Shown one piece after another: positions 47,386 through 59,816 of a stretch of 64,000 nt of DNA (position 1 is the stretch's first letter; every line of letters starts with the position of its first letter). The DNA lies in assembly GCA_951213105.1 (NCBI GenBank), contig OX578137.1:81055910-81119909 (forward strand), in the 5' to 3' direction. A program made the position numbers and the translations under genes. The notes beneath the pieces were generated by a model, which was not told where the DNA came from, did not search any database, and saw only the letters and a list, made by a program, of their open reading frames with translations. This DNA is from Amaurobius ferox (taxonomy: Eukaryota; Arthropoda; Arachnida; Araneae; Amaurobiidae).

Positions 47386-50300
47386 TATTTCTTCAAAAAA
47401 CAAACAAATATTATTTGTTGATAATACTCGTATATTACCGTTTGCTTAAATTATCGATATACTAGACTATATACGAGTTACAACTCGACTAACAACTCGT
47501 ATGTACTGTATTGTAATTGACGACATACATCAGGTGATCTCATGGATATCATTTGGCAAAGTTTGTAAGGTAGATTATGATACTAATTTACTAATTCATA
47601 TAACAACACGTCATTTTGTACATTTTTAACCTGAAACATTTCAAATTACAAAACACAATATATTCACAATTATTAGATAAGTAAAAATAATGAAATTTAG
47701 TAGTTAATTTAGTAAAAAGTAAATAGATACTTGTACAGAATTACCATGAGTCTTTCTCGAGATATTGAACATATTAATTTTTCACAGGTAACGAGCTATT
47801 TATCGAATGAATAGAGGGTATTTCGCGACATTTAGTAATGAAATGTATTCAATAACGATTTATTGATTTTTTAACGAGACCAAAGTACTAGACGAAATTT
47901 CTGTTACTACAACCGCACATCATCAAAATTTGTCAATATGTAGTTAAATGTGTTGTGCACAGTAGATTACTTACATCAAAAGTGCAAATTACATCATTAA
48001 GTACAAATTTTAATTAGACAATTTTTATGAACCAAATTAAAATGCTTATTTTTCTAGAGTGTGTAATAGGTTAGAATGTGGACAATATATACATATTCTA
48101 GAAAAATAATATTTTTCTAGAATATGTATTTATTATATCAGAATCTGAATAATTTATGTATAGTTTATATCAATATGCTACGATAGAAATTAAAACCACC
48201 AAATAGCATCAAATAACTGAAGATTTTTTCTACTCCATAATGCATCGTTAATAAGTGCAACACCAATAAATTACGCAGCAGTTTTTTTCTGCATTTCGGG
48301 CATTCGAGAACGTTTATGATGAATATTCCATCTAATTAAATTATAATTCCGTAATTAAAATCTTTGCTGAATTTGATTACCATATATGTTTTTGCAGACA
48401 TTTTGTATTCTTATTCTCTTCAAAAATTTAATAATGTGTATTTTGTCATTCAAAATAAATTTAAAAAACAGTTGTATCTAGGAAGCTTATTTTTTAATGA
48501 CGCCGTCATATTTATTATTATATTTATGCATGAATTTTTTAGAATAATATTAAGATTATAATTTCCATCATCTTATTAATATAGTGTTGAAATGTAAAAA
48601 CATAAAAATTTACTGAAGTTTTGATTAAACAAATGTCATTTTGCTTTAACACATTTTTTTATAAAGAAGCACCAGCTTAAAAATGACTTTTATGCTTGAA
48701 ATTTTTGAAGCAAAACAATCTTATATTTTTAACGATTTGCATATTAAAAATGAATTTGAAATGTTAATTAGCTAATGTGAGTGAATTAGATAAAACTTTA
48801 TATTTATTTTAAATCTCATTTTCCAGTTATGCATTAAAGGAAAAAACGTTTTATTATAAACTATACAAGACTTTTCCTTGTGACCCGAAATTTCAATGTA
48901 TCAAGTTATCTAAGCTACAGTTTTCATAACTGAGACATTTACTTCATAAAAGTAGTTAAATCTCAATATATTAAATCCAAAATATAAAACATTAAATAAT
49001 TAATTTAAAATGCACACTAGTAACATATACAAATGCGTAAATCACACTAAACAAATATATAACTCTGACTCGCGAATTATTTTATAATTATTAACCCCCG
49101 TAGATTTAACACTATCTGCTCTTTGACGTCAGATATCTCAGTACATTTAAAATGTGTATTTTATCATTCAAATTAAATTTAAAAAACAGTTGTATCTAGG
49201 AAGTATATTTTTTAAAGATGCCATCCAATTTATTATTATATTTATGCATGTTTTATGCTCTGCCCTGTGAACATGGTACCAATAATTGAAAACTGTGTTC
49301 ATTTATGAATTCTTCGACTATGAATTGCCCAACTAGTTAAATACACTTGAATTAAAACGAAATGCAAGTGAATTTAAAGATTAGCTCGTTCAAATTTTGA
49401 TAAAAAGCTCTTGTTGCTCAGCATTATCTGTGTTACCAACAAACGAAACTCAAAAATTTTAAATATGGATATTTTTATATGCATTTCCTAGATGTGCGTA
49501 ACCGTTGGGGGTTCAAAGTTTTCTGAAGACTTAATAGATTTAAATAAGCACAATGAAAAAATTCCGTACATGTTCATCCGATAACGTAAAATGAGAAAAA
49601 TAAAAAAAAATTCTTTTGAATGTAGAAATCCCCTTTAAAAAACACGAAGATTAAAGAATTTGCTTTTCTGCATAAAAGGTTTTGAAAGGAAAAATACTTA
49701 AAAGTTGAAAATATGAAGCTGAAAAGGACAAAAGAATAGTTTTGCTTGAGATAAAATATATCAAAAGGAACTTTAGTAAGTAAAAAAAATGTAAATTCAG
49801 GTCTTCTTGATAACAACATTGAGTTTAAATGGAAGAATTTTTTATCACTGAATGTATCTTCTGTGGATATTGACACAAATTTCAACGAATTAGAAACAAA
49901 TGTAAATATATTGATAAAATCGCACTATTTTTAACATACATTATTGAACATATAATAGGTCGTGAAAGAAGATCACGGGTTTGCATTTTACCAGTTTCGC
50001 AAACAATCACATATTTGGCAAATCTGCACATACAATTTCTAAATATTCAAATATTTATGTTGAGGAACTGTATTTTGAAATTCATCCATTTACGTAATTT
50101 AATGTTAACTTCAATCTATACATTTTCTTGTTAAATATATTCATCTAAATTAACATTTTGCACTTTATAATCTTGACATAGTATATGTTTATGTAATTTG
50201 CGAATCAGTTTGAAAAGCAGAGCAGCATTTAATAATATAATTCTGTATACTTTCTTGAAGGAAGCTGGCATAGGACAATTAGATGATTAAATTCGATTCC

Positions 50301-51420
50301 AGGGCGTCTTTATCTCTCTTCATCAGGTCAAAGTAACAGTGTGTGCTTTTAACAGCCCTGAAAAACGAACTGCATCAGGGAAGGTAAAGATAAATTCAAA
50401 CAGACGAAGAACATACAAAATGAATATTCGCTAGAAGGTGGTATTCGCTAGAAGGTGGTATTCGCTAGCGGCTGGTATTCTGTAGCAGCAGCAAAGCAAA
50501 ATCCAAACATAAACATATTAACGCAAGCCAATTCAGCCCCCTGGTTTTCAAACATGAAAACCAGTGGGTATGCTTGAAATCTGAAGCATAGAAATGAGAA
50601 TTTAAATAAGATAGAGATAAAACTATGAACCGTTATATTATTGGTAAAAACATTAAAAATATTAAAAAGAGCAAAATATAGACAATCCCTTGTAGACGAA
50701 GAAAAATAAGATATTACAATTGAAATGAGGCAGTAATTAAAAATAAGGAGGCAGTAATTAAAAATAATGAATGAGTAATTAATTGTCTGCAGCCCAGTCA
50801 GAATCGCATAACACTGTAACACTTCTTGTTTTTCTGAATATTAGGCCTTTGTCCTTTGTCTGCTTCCCATATTGTATGATATACTTGACATCATCTCAGT
50901 ATTCTTTACCTAGTTTATTGTTGAGCTGACTCATGTACATCGTAACGAAGCTTAAGTCTGACCTCGAGTCACCAGCTACATATAGCAGTCTAACAATAGC
51001 TTATTGATACTTGGAGCATCTTCAGGGTTCTTTACATCGTCATATGATTATAGGCTGATTTTCATTCCTGTGTTTAAAAATGTAAATACTCCCTAAATAT
51101 TAGTCATAGCGAAAGTCGCCAGCTGCTCACATGCACATGCTGATTGGTCCATGGTGAGTGTAGCATCGTCATTACGTTCATTTTCATAAATAATATGCGG
51201 TTTAGTTTTCCATAATATTTTACTTCAAAGGCTCCACTTATCCTAGATTTAAAAGATTGGATAGTTATGTCGTCATTTGTCGTCATGTCGCCTTTTGTCA
51301 TCATGTCGTCATTATGTCCTCATGTAATCAAGAATGACAAGGTCGACAACGTAATATCTAGTAATAAAGTCATGCTGTTGGGGAAGTAAACATATGGGTA
51401 TGCTTTTAAACTTATTAGTC
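47386..51420. other. AT-rich DNA; one dispersed direct repeat
   Basis: 48430-48540 and 49149-49255 share about 105 bp at high identity ('acagttgtatctaggaagc', 'tttattattatatttatgca'), a direct repeat of unknown origin. Minus-strand frames at 49574-49885 and 50448-50822 are low-complexity. No gene is recognised. Confidence 0.45.
50423..50480. repeat. 18-bp tandem repeat, three copies
   Basis: 'tattcgctagaaggtggt' is repeated exactly once and then with changes ('tattcgctagcggctggt'). Confidence 0.8.
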
Positions 51421-51430
51421 CGATTTATTT

Positions 51431-51990
51431 ATAGAATTCGTCCAGAGAGAAAAGTCTACTCTCCTCCTGATGACATACAGATTCTTCCTCAACAAGCAGA
51501 TCTATACCTTGTTCACTGCACCCTCCCTTTCAATTCTTTTCGTCCGCATCTGTGCATATCATAGGGTGTTCCATATATATGATCTCATTTAATATTCCAT
51601 TTAGGTAAGCTGCTGTGATGTTCAGCTGATGAACTTTCCAATCACGATCCATTGTGAGGGCAAGTAATGTCCTAATAAATTTTAAATTCACCACTAGTGA
51701 AAGTCTTATTTATAGAATTCGTCCAGAGAGAAAAGTCTACTCTCCTCCTGATGACATACAGATTCTTCCTCAACAAGCAGATCTATACCTTGTTCACTGC
51801 ACCCTCCCTTTCAATTCTTTTCGTCCGCATCTGTGCATATCATAGGGTGTTCCATATATATGATCTCATTTAATATTCCATTTAGGTAAGCTGCTGTGAT
51901 GTTCAGCTGATGAACTTTCCAATCACGATCCATTGTGAGCGCAAGTAATGTCCTAATAAATTTTAAATTCACCACTAGTGAAAGTCTCAT
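51431..51990. repeat. 281-bp tandem duplication inside the copia RT
   Basis: 51431-51709 is repeated at 51712-51990 with a period of 281. By eye they differ at a single base ('gagggcaagtaatg' against 'gagcgcaagtaatg'). The junction shares the 10-bp 'ttatttatag'. The host copia sequence is much more decayed than this, so the duplication is recent. Confidence 0.9.
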
Positions 51991-52230
51991 TGAAATCAAT
52001 TCCTTCAACTTGAGTGAAACCATAGGCAACTAACATGGCTCTGTACCTTTCCAATTTGACATTTTTCTCAAACTTTATTTAGAAAATCCACTTTTATTTT
52101 AAACTTAGTCTTCCATTAAATCGCGACACTATTTCTCATGTAGATTTTTCGTTTTCAGCTTTCTAACACTTCTTGAATGGCCATATCCATTCATCTACTT
52201 CAGGACATGATAGAACTCCTTCTCTCGTTA
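51800..52230 (-). pseudogene. copia reverse-transcriptase N-terminal fragment
   Basis: Minus strand: EGVLSCPEVDEWIWPFKK (the 'EA-S-PE---W--AM' entry block), several stops, RAMLVAYGFTQVEGIDFNET, then IRTLLALTMDRDWKVHQLNI followed by TAAYLNGILNEIIYMEHP. The frame 52029-51811 is open for 72 codons. Motif A normally reads LDV-TA(F/Y)LNG; here it is LNITAAYLNG, so the catalytic Asp is replaced by Asn. The later YVDD motif is not present. The RT is therefore dead twice over. Confidence 0.8.
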
Positions 52231-53369
52231 TTGGATATTGTAAAGAATCTTACCGTTTGACAGCGCTGTCTATGTGGCATATCACAATATTTTGGTGTCT
52301 TTGTGGCCCAACGGTTTGATGGAACGGTTTGATGTTGATGGATCCTAAAATGTCATTTGTTGTTACAAAATGGAAGACCAACATGGGTGTCTGTAAGAGT
52401 GAATGATGTCATACCTTACGTACTCGGTGGGTTCAATTTTACACAAGGCATTTCATCTTCATTAATATATTCGTCTGTAAATTTACGTAATTTCCCCATC
52501 AAAATCTTCAACTCTACATATCTCCAGTTCATACATATTGCCAGTTCATAAATCATAGCAGTATTTAAGATTGTTGTCTAACTACTAAGTCTTGACAGAT
52601 TTTAGTTTTTTTCTTTGCAAGGAAATACATTTTCATCAAAAATTCGTTCCTTCTGACAAAGAAAATGTTACACTGCATTTCCCATAACTAGTAGCCATGA
52701 ACTCTATCTAAATGACCCACAAATCTACACTTTATAGATTTGGGGTCAAGTTTATTGTGCCTGTATCTGGGATTCATCAAATTCCATGCCTAGCACCCGT
52801 ACATTCTTAAATATTCTAGTGTAGCTTATTTTCCAAGTTATAGAACTTTTTCTCGTACAGGACGAGATACACTATACTTTCTGAACGGGTCACCACTTTC
52901 TAGGGGCCCTCAGACGGCCCACTATATTACAGAGTGTATCCGTATAGTGTCACTACCTCGTAGTATAATTTACAAGAAATGACAACAGATATACACTCAA
53001 CTATTTAATGACGAAGGAATTTAACTCAACTAGAAATAAATGTACATTACAATAGCACCTACGTGACTAAAATATTATGGCAAAAAGCTCGGCTGACCAG
53101 CAGCTTTCTCAGGAGCTTTTCTGTCAATACCTTTGAAGGGGTACGTGTTTAATAGCTTGTTATACATACTGCATCTGCCCCTATGTTCCATTGGCCCAAG
53201 GCCTATTTCATTTCATGCTTAAATCGATAGTCATCAAATTCTTTACTATCATACTCGCGCCGTTGTTGCTTCTCAGTGTTCTTATCTTACACTTATGGAT
53301 GTGTTTTTAACCATTTTCCTATATTCATCAAATTTACGGAGAACACGGCTCCTTGTTTTCATTGGATAT

Positions 53370-53614
53370 GATTACTGTATATCGATAGAAGTCATCAAGA
53401 TCATAAATGAAGTAGTTCGATCCTCTCTCTGATGTTGGTTCTCCTTTTCCAGCTACATCACAGTGGACTAATTCTTATAATTCTTTTGCTCTGGCAGCAT
53501 TGCCTTTTTGAAAATTTCTTGTCTTCAATTTTCCCATCATGCAGATAGAACATTTTTCTTTGGGTTATCGATATTATGTCTCACATATTATTACATATTA
53601 TGTCATGCAATGTT
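53370..53614 (-). pseudogene. copia integrase N-terminal and core fragment
   Basis: Minus-strand reading gives CSICMMGKLKTRNF (end of the zinc-binding finger) and AARAKEL, then a stop. ELVHCDVAGKGEPTSE follows, with the first catalytic Asp at about 53460, then FIYDLDDFYRYTVI with the second catalytic Asp at about 53395. The Glu is not recognisable because the frame breaks at about 53340. Known role: inserts the cDNA copy into the genome. Confidence 0.7.
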
Positions 53615-54040
53615 TTATGGACATATAATGGAGGTATCCAAGTCGGCGATGCAATAATGTTCATCAACGAGTTTTACAAACTTTGCGATTTTAAAGAGCT
53701 CTTCAACTCTATAAAGTATGTTACTGAATTCTGACCTCACCAAAATCTGCTCATTTTTCTTGATAACCCAGGCTTTATTATTTACAAATCGTATTTTAAA
53801 TCCAAGTTCTTTAATGCTACCAACTAACGACAGGTTTCCGTCTAATACGAGAGCATATAAAGCATTGTTCATGGACACATTTAATCCACCATTTGCGTCA
53901 TTCAACTCAATATCAACATGTCCCACACCTTCAACTCGAATTTCATCTTTGTTGGTAACTTTAATGCTGGATTCTATATTTCTAAAACTGGTCAAATTTC
54001 CCCGGTCTGATTTTATGTGATCTGTGGCACCACTGTCCAG
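53615..54040 (-). pseudogene. copia protease and pre-integrase region
   Basis: The minus strand carries LDSGATDHIKS (54017-54040), the aspartic-protease active site D-S-G in the usual copia context, continuing without a break into TSFRNIES. The frame then runs 126 codons (53995-53615), with the typical 'VEGVG-V-IELND--G' and 'MNNALYAL-LDGNL-S' blocks that lead to the zinc-binding pre-integrase domain. In family members the latter reads close to 'L-NVLYVP-L--NLLS', so the reading is good. Known role: the protease cuts the polyprotein. Confidence 0.75.
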
Positions 54041-54894
54041 ATACCTATCAGTTTTTAGATAGCCTGTCAGTGTTTAGCATAACTAGTGGCTGTATGTTAA
54101 ATAATATTACAGCTATATTAAACATTATATTAAAACGAAAAGGAATATGTAACATAACATCCCACAACCACATAACATCGAAACATAAACAAAACTGAAC
54201 TTTTGTCTTTACGATAACACCGAAAGGGGTGCTGCCATTACAAAAAAAAATAATGTGTATTCTATAACGGTGTGAGCTTACACATAATAATAATAATATC
54301 TTTTTTAGAGAGAGATACACGGACACATAGACATATATTAACTTTTACTATTTTCAATTCAAAATGGCAATAAATAATTATTATTCAAATGCTACGCGCA
54401 ACTACACGTATTATTTATATAATATATTTATTTAAATGTGGCTGGAAGCTTTATTAACTTATGTGTTCCAAATGAATAATAATTTATCTGACGGAGGCAT
54501 ATCTCTATCTTTGTGTAATTGAAGTTAAATTGATTAATTTATATTTGAATATAAATTCAAGCTCAAACGCATTAAACTTTAAACGTGATTATGGAAATTA
54601 GTTCCATGGCTCAGTTATCAGAATTGCAATCCTTACTAGTGCAAAGACATTTGCAATATCAGGGAATTGTTGCATACTATCATTAAGATATTTTAAACGT
54701 TGGGAATTCTAGCTTGACCCGATATGAACGTCTTATTTGGTATCTACGTTAAATACATACATTTTGGCTACATTTCAGGTTATATGTCCGGCTGAATAAT
54801 GATGTCCAGAGTACGGAAATTAGGTGGTTTAAAATCTGATATATATCTAAAGACGCATAACAGCTCTGATATAAGTCTTTAATTATGGCTGGTG
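54041..54894. other. AT-rich DNA, no recognised gene
   Basis: This lies where gag and LTR of the copia element would be expected, but I see no zinc knuckle or LTR ends. A near-inverted pair 'gataggtatctgg'/'ctatctaaaaac' occurs at the protease side. The 92-codon minus-strand frame (54048-54326) is low in complexity. Confidence 0.4.
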
Positions 54895-56120
54895 TGTGTG
54901 GTATGAAAGCTCTAAATTTTCAATATAATTAATGCATTTTTACATGTTTCCAATAATAATCAAATAAAGAAGAAGAATATAATGAAATTTAATTTATTTG
55001 TTACTTTCCCTGCAATACACAGTGCTGTATAGGGAAAGTATTGGAATCATGTCGAAAACCGCAAATCGAATTTTCGACGGATCTACGCATTTTGGGACGT
55101 GTAGAACACGAAAAACTATTTTTAGCGTGACGTCTGCGTATGTGTCTGTGTCTGTATACCTGTGTGTGTGTGTATGTTTGTGCAATGTATTTATCCACTC
55201 TAACTCAAAAACTAATTAACCCAATTTGACAAAATGTAGCGGATAAATCACTTATGGGTTACTCTGGTGCTGACTAGGTTTTGCTACGATTCGGAAAAAA
55301 TAACCTGCTATTTTCGCTAAATACCCCTCAAAAATCGTCAAAATCTAAAATAATAGACTGCATATGCTCAAATGCATTAATTAAATGCTTGTGTTATATG
55401 CAATTTTTGACGCTGGCTGTTTTACAAGACCGATTCCATTACTTTAGGGCTAGCCGTTCTCGAGATATTTTAGTTTTTTCGCATTTTTCCTACACAGATT
55501 TGGGGAATAAGTCCAGTTTCCTAGGTAAAACCGAAAGCTGAATTAAAAGCTTAAATTCAGTGCATTTCCCATTATTTATGCGTATTATTTAGTGCAACTA
55601 AACTAAATTTAAGGAAGTATTAACGAAATGAAGAGACAATGAATTCGAGACAGCTGGGAATGCCGTGTGCTGCTTACATCAAATTTTTTTAGTTGTGAAT
55701 TAAAGTTTTGTATGTAGCATGAAATTCATGAAACATCAATGAGTCCTGTGGTATACACGTGTCGTGTGGTATGTACATCGATGTGTCATGTGTGTCATCA
55801 ACATGTGGTATTAAAGTGTATATTAAAGTGGTATGGCAAGCCTAACATTCTCAATATAATTAATACAGTTTTACATGTTTACAATAATAATCAAAGAAAT
55901 CAAACGGAAATATTGAAATTTAATGCTTTGTTTTGTTGTGAATTAAAGTTTTTCATGTGGTATGAAATGTATGAATAAGAGTGGTATTAAAGTGTATATT
56001 AGTATGGTATGAAACGCCGAACATTCTCAGCATAATTAATGCATTTTTACATGCTTACAATAATAATCAAAGAAAGCAGATGGACATATTAAAATTTAAT
56101 GATTTGCTTAGTTGTCAAAA
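54895..56120 (+). repeat. Local repeat (~165 bp or longer), three copies, one split by a Helentron-like insertion
   Basis: Copies share 'tcaatataattaatgcattt', 'ttacatgtttacaataataa' and 'gaaatttaatg…tttg': 54895-55002, 55840-55930 and 56025-56115. The second and third also share the following 'gttgtgaattaaag' and 'ggtattaaagtgtatatta' blocks. The first is interrupted at 55003 by a family A element and resumes at 55691 with 'agttgtgaattaaag'. Confidence 0.7.
55003..55690 (-). mobile_element. Helentron-like family A element, complete, minus orientation
   Basis: The plus strand begins ACTTTCCCTGCAATACACAG and ends CTTACATCAAATTTTTTT. On the minus strand the element therefore starts with the family 5' end (TTTGATGTAAGCAGCACACG) and ends in the hairpin ACTTTCCCTATACA…TGTATTGCAGGGAAAGT. 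It has the CAGA/CA tract (here TGTG-rich, 55140-55175) and the two gcaaaa-type interior blocks. The ends are fixed by comparison with the uninterrupted sister repeat at 55920-55945. I see no target-site duplication beyond A/T bases. Confidence 0.75.
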
Positions 56121-58830
56121 TTCTGCACTGTAGTCTAGGTACAGCATTACTTTTGGCAAATTTTATGATACAGCTATTAAAAATACGATCAAATTGTTAC
56201 GATTGTTATTTAGTTGTTAGTTTTATATGCCATAGTATATACGATAAGGTTTTTGTTATAATATTATATAGGGGGAGCACGATTCTTTATTTTAATATTA
56301 TATAGAGTATGAAGCCAGAAGGCAACAAATGCAGTTTTTTTGTTTACCACGAAACAAAGCGCATACTTTTAACCACCATTTTATAACAGTCTTGGCCCGG
56401 AAAGTTACAACCCCAAATAAATACACGTCACCCAATTTGCAGATGTGGTTTGTGCAAAACATCCTAGGGTCAAGACTTAAACAAATCTTTAATGGAAACT
56501 GAAACAGCTAATAAGGAAAATATACAACATCGCACTGAGGAGCATCTAATGAGAACAAGGAGGGCTTATCTGAACCCCAGGCCAAATGCTGCGGCGACAA
56601 GTAGGAAATTCAAGGAATATAATTCAATGACTATTCAAGAGTTGAAGAGAGATAGTCATGATTTCTAGCAGTGTTATTTCAGAGAGCGTGGTTATTCATT
56701 TTGAGTAGTGAAAATGTTATAGAAAAAGACGAAGTCTGACTTCAAATGTCAGAGAAAAATCGGAAATGACCACAGTCATACTGAGCTAAAAACCCGAAAT
56801 ATAGATGTATGTGCTAGTCTTCATATATGTTAGGTCGATTTTTGATCTTTGGAATACGATTAAAAAGACCTGGTCTCAAACGGTGCTTGTGCCTTCCTTA
56901 ATCGTTTGCTAAAATTGGTGTAATTTAATGATAGCAATAATATGGGCGTAAATAAATGATAATATATTTTAAAAGTTAAAAATGTGGATTTTAATTTTAG
57001 GGTTTTTGATTTAATGATTATGTTAAGGAGCTCCAGCGAAGAAGTAATGGTGGATTTTTGCGGCCACGATAACAATGTACAAATGTTACGATTTACGACC
57101 ACATTAATTAAGTTTAATAATTTAATCCACAAAATTCATTATTTAAAAAGTAAACCCATTTAATATGTTTAGCAACATAGTTTCAGGTTCTTTATTATAA
57201 TATTATATAAGGTTTAAGGTGCTTTACTTCAATATTATACAGGATAAGGTATTTTGAAAAATAATTTTGCGTCACAAGGGAAATTTTTATATTGCATACC
57301 AATGGGAGGAAAAACGATTAAAATAGTATATGTGGCATAAACGGTGTGAGTAAAAATGTTTTATTGCACATTTATACAGCGTTATTTGTTTTATAAATTT
57401 CGTGAAATAATTTCCGTAGTCATTAGAGGTGATGCATTGTTTACTAGAATGATATAATGTTTACTATCACCGGCTTTGTCCGGGTCTTACATAAGCGCCC
57501 GCTACGAAAATATTACAGATGCAGATAACTTCACTCGTTTTCCAAATTGCCCGTTTTGAATCACAATCATTCCCACCTTTCGTTTCAATTCAAATTATTT
57601 ACTTTCAACACAAGTCTAGTTGCGTGCAACAATATGCCTCGCATGCGCACACACGTCTACTGCTGCCTATAAAATTGAGCAGTTTGTGATATCAAGCGCC
57701 AGCATGAGAAGTGACAGAATCCAATATATAATTTTTTAGGTATCTGTGTGAGATCAGGATTCACGTAGACAGGTTTATATGTGGATTTATGATATCTAGC
57801 AGGCTAGACAAGGGCACCAGACTGGAAGACACCAATGCATTGCAGCCCTGACCCGAGAAGTCAGCAATGCCATAAATAAGGGAGCTTCAAGTACATGTTT
57901 GGTCGAGCCAGAGCAGTTACTGGAGGCTAAGAAAAAACCATGGGATTGTTTAATATGTTAACCAATAAGTCAATGTTAACGGCGCCACCCTGATGTCAAC
58001 CAATGGTCGCCGAAAAGGTGTATCAGACCTCAGGCAAAAAGAGGTGGCAACCATCAGGAGATTCTACAAATTCAGATATGTCAAAAACGACAAAACATAT
58101 TCAGAGATGTAGTAACAGTTGAAGAGTGATAGTTCATAGCAGTTATTGTCGATATGGACATGCGTAAAGTTCTACAGAGATGAACAGATTAGTTGGAGAA
58201 TATAGTTGGAGTGTGTAATTTGAGTCGGGATGCAAATATGCATTAAAGTCGGTTCAGGTGCATAAATAGGTTCATCAATGTTCTCATACAGTGCAGTGAT
58301 GAAGCAGTGGCTCAACAGCCAATGATCCATACACGTCTAACGACAACAAGAAGGTATGTGCTTAACAGTATATGTAGAAGGTCGTAGTTAGTTTAGGAAT
58401 TTTTCTATGCCTGGTCTCACATGTCCAGTCTCTTCCGCAAATACATAAGTATCATTTTAATAAATATATATTTTAAAATTAAAATGAGTAAAGTTAATTG
58501 TGTGGTATTATGTTAATATATTTTATCCCAGGAACTTGTACTAAATATTTAATGGTGGGTTTTACTGCGGCACAATGCAATGTTTTATGACCTACGATCA
58601 ACGACCACGTTAATTACGGGTAATTCAATAATTCTAAAATCCAACATACAGTTTTTCTGTTTTTCATTTTACAGCACCACAGTCTGGTTAAAAATTCACA
58701 GAAAATTAGAAATAAGAATAATTCAAAACATATTTTCATTTGAATGCAAATATATAGATATAAATATTTGAACTACAGAATTGTGATAATATTTCATTTT
58801 CGGATACAGTAAAATAAGAAAATTAAAATT
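56121..58830. other. Diverged two-copy repeat with coding-like scraps; possible TATA promoter
   Basis: 56500-57130 and 58000-58646 resemble each other in order: 'gttgaagagagatagtcatg' against 'gttgaagagtgatagttcat', and 'atttacgaccacattaatta' against 'atcaacgaccacgttaatta'. In the first copy a frame at 56470-56667 reads METETANKENIQHRTEEHLM and continues charged and Arg-rich to a stop, more protein-like than AT noise, but I cannot name it. At 57664-57680 'cctataaaattgagcag' is a good TATA-box candidate, with GC-richer DNA around it (57480-57720). No gene start is supported. Confidence 0.35.
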
Positions 58831-59409
58831 ATCCCGATGTGGACAGCACACAACTCTTCCTTCAGATTCAAATTAATTTTCTATGTATTTCTTTCATAAT
58901 TCCTTAAATTGAGGTATATTGTACAAAAAATCACGAACAATTATTTAAAATTAAACAGCATTTGCGGCTTTTATTCAATTTACTTTTTTGTTTGTCAACT
59001 AGACGCATTTTAAAAGGCGGCATTGCAAAAAATCTGAAAAAACTAAAATATCTGGGGAAATGTAAGTTTAAGGACTGGCCTTACTTTTTTCATCGTCCAA
59101 AAATATGTATTAAGCAAGCATGTAATTGTAGAGTATATAGTCTTTCATTTTTAAATTTGGCGATTTCCCCAGGTCATTTCCCAAAGATGGACATGCTCGT
59201 TTTCTTTTTAAATCGTACTAAGATTTAATCAGCATTATTGATAGAGTGGATACATACATTGCACAGATAGACAGACACACAAACACACAGACATTACGTT
59301 AAAAAAATTTTCACATTCTAGACTGCTCAAAACGTGCATATCCGTTAAAAAGTCAGCTTGCGATTGTCCAATAATTTCTCTGTACAGTACCATGTATTGT
59401 AGATAAAGT
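58831..59409 (+). mobile_element. Helentron-like family A element, diverged
   Basis: It starts ATCCCGATGTGGACAGCACA and ends at the hairpin side 'catgtattgtagataaagt' (family consensus 'catgtattgcagggaaagt'). A short CAGA/CA tract lies at 59262-59293, followed by 'cattacgttaaaaaaattt'. It is shorter (579 bp) and more diverged than the array monomers, with one interior block lost. The 63-codon minus-strand frame here is a repeat shadow. Confidence 0.7.
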
Positions 59410-59751
59410 GAACATGAAATATCCATATTTAGATATATATAGAAATAAATAAATAAATATCGGGAATTATCCTACGGATTCGATCATCCTTAAAATCCAT
59501 TAGAAATAATGTTTCAAAGTCTTTCAGATAATGTTAAGATGGAATCTCTGTGAAAATATGTATTTTCGATCGCTAAAAAATCGATTTATGTAAACATCGC
59601 CCAAAATCGTGCAAAAACATAAAATAACTAAAAATAATTCGACGTAAGAAAAAAATCTCGCCCAGTTTATCATTCTTGAAGTTTAGCTAACCCAGTACCA
59701 AATTTCGCCTGCTACCTGAATCTTAAATTTATCTCTATAGACGGTTCGTTC

Positions 59752-59816
59752 GTTACTAATTCCCCTGTGGTGAAGGGGCGCCTAAGCACCACGTCCACAA
59801 GACCCCCAGGCTACAG
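59752..59816 (-). mobile_element. SINE-B tail fragment
   Basis: 'tactaattcccctgtggtga' and 'aggggcgcctaagcaccacg' match 29233-29290 of the SINE-B copy. The tRNA head is missing, so this is a 5'-truncated copy. Confidence 0.8.

Larger units (their letters stand above)
51431..54040 (-). mobile_element. Ty1/copia LTR retrotransposon pol remnant
   Basis: Minus-strand protease, integrase and reverse-transcriptase blocks follow one another in that order from 54040 down to 51431. The integrase-before-RT order is diagnostic of Ty1/copia and excludes gypsy types. Many stops and frameshifts interrupt it. I found no LTR pair, primer-binding site or RNase H. The region 54041-54330 upstream, where gag should lie, shows no zinc knuckle. 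Confidence 0.8.

Noticed and set aside
54041..54330. LTR of the copia element
   Set aside because: I looked for TG…CA ends and a second copy near 51.4 kb and found neither, so no LTR is annotated.
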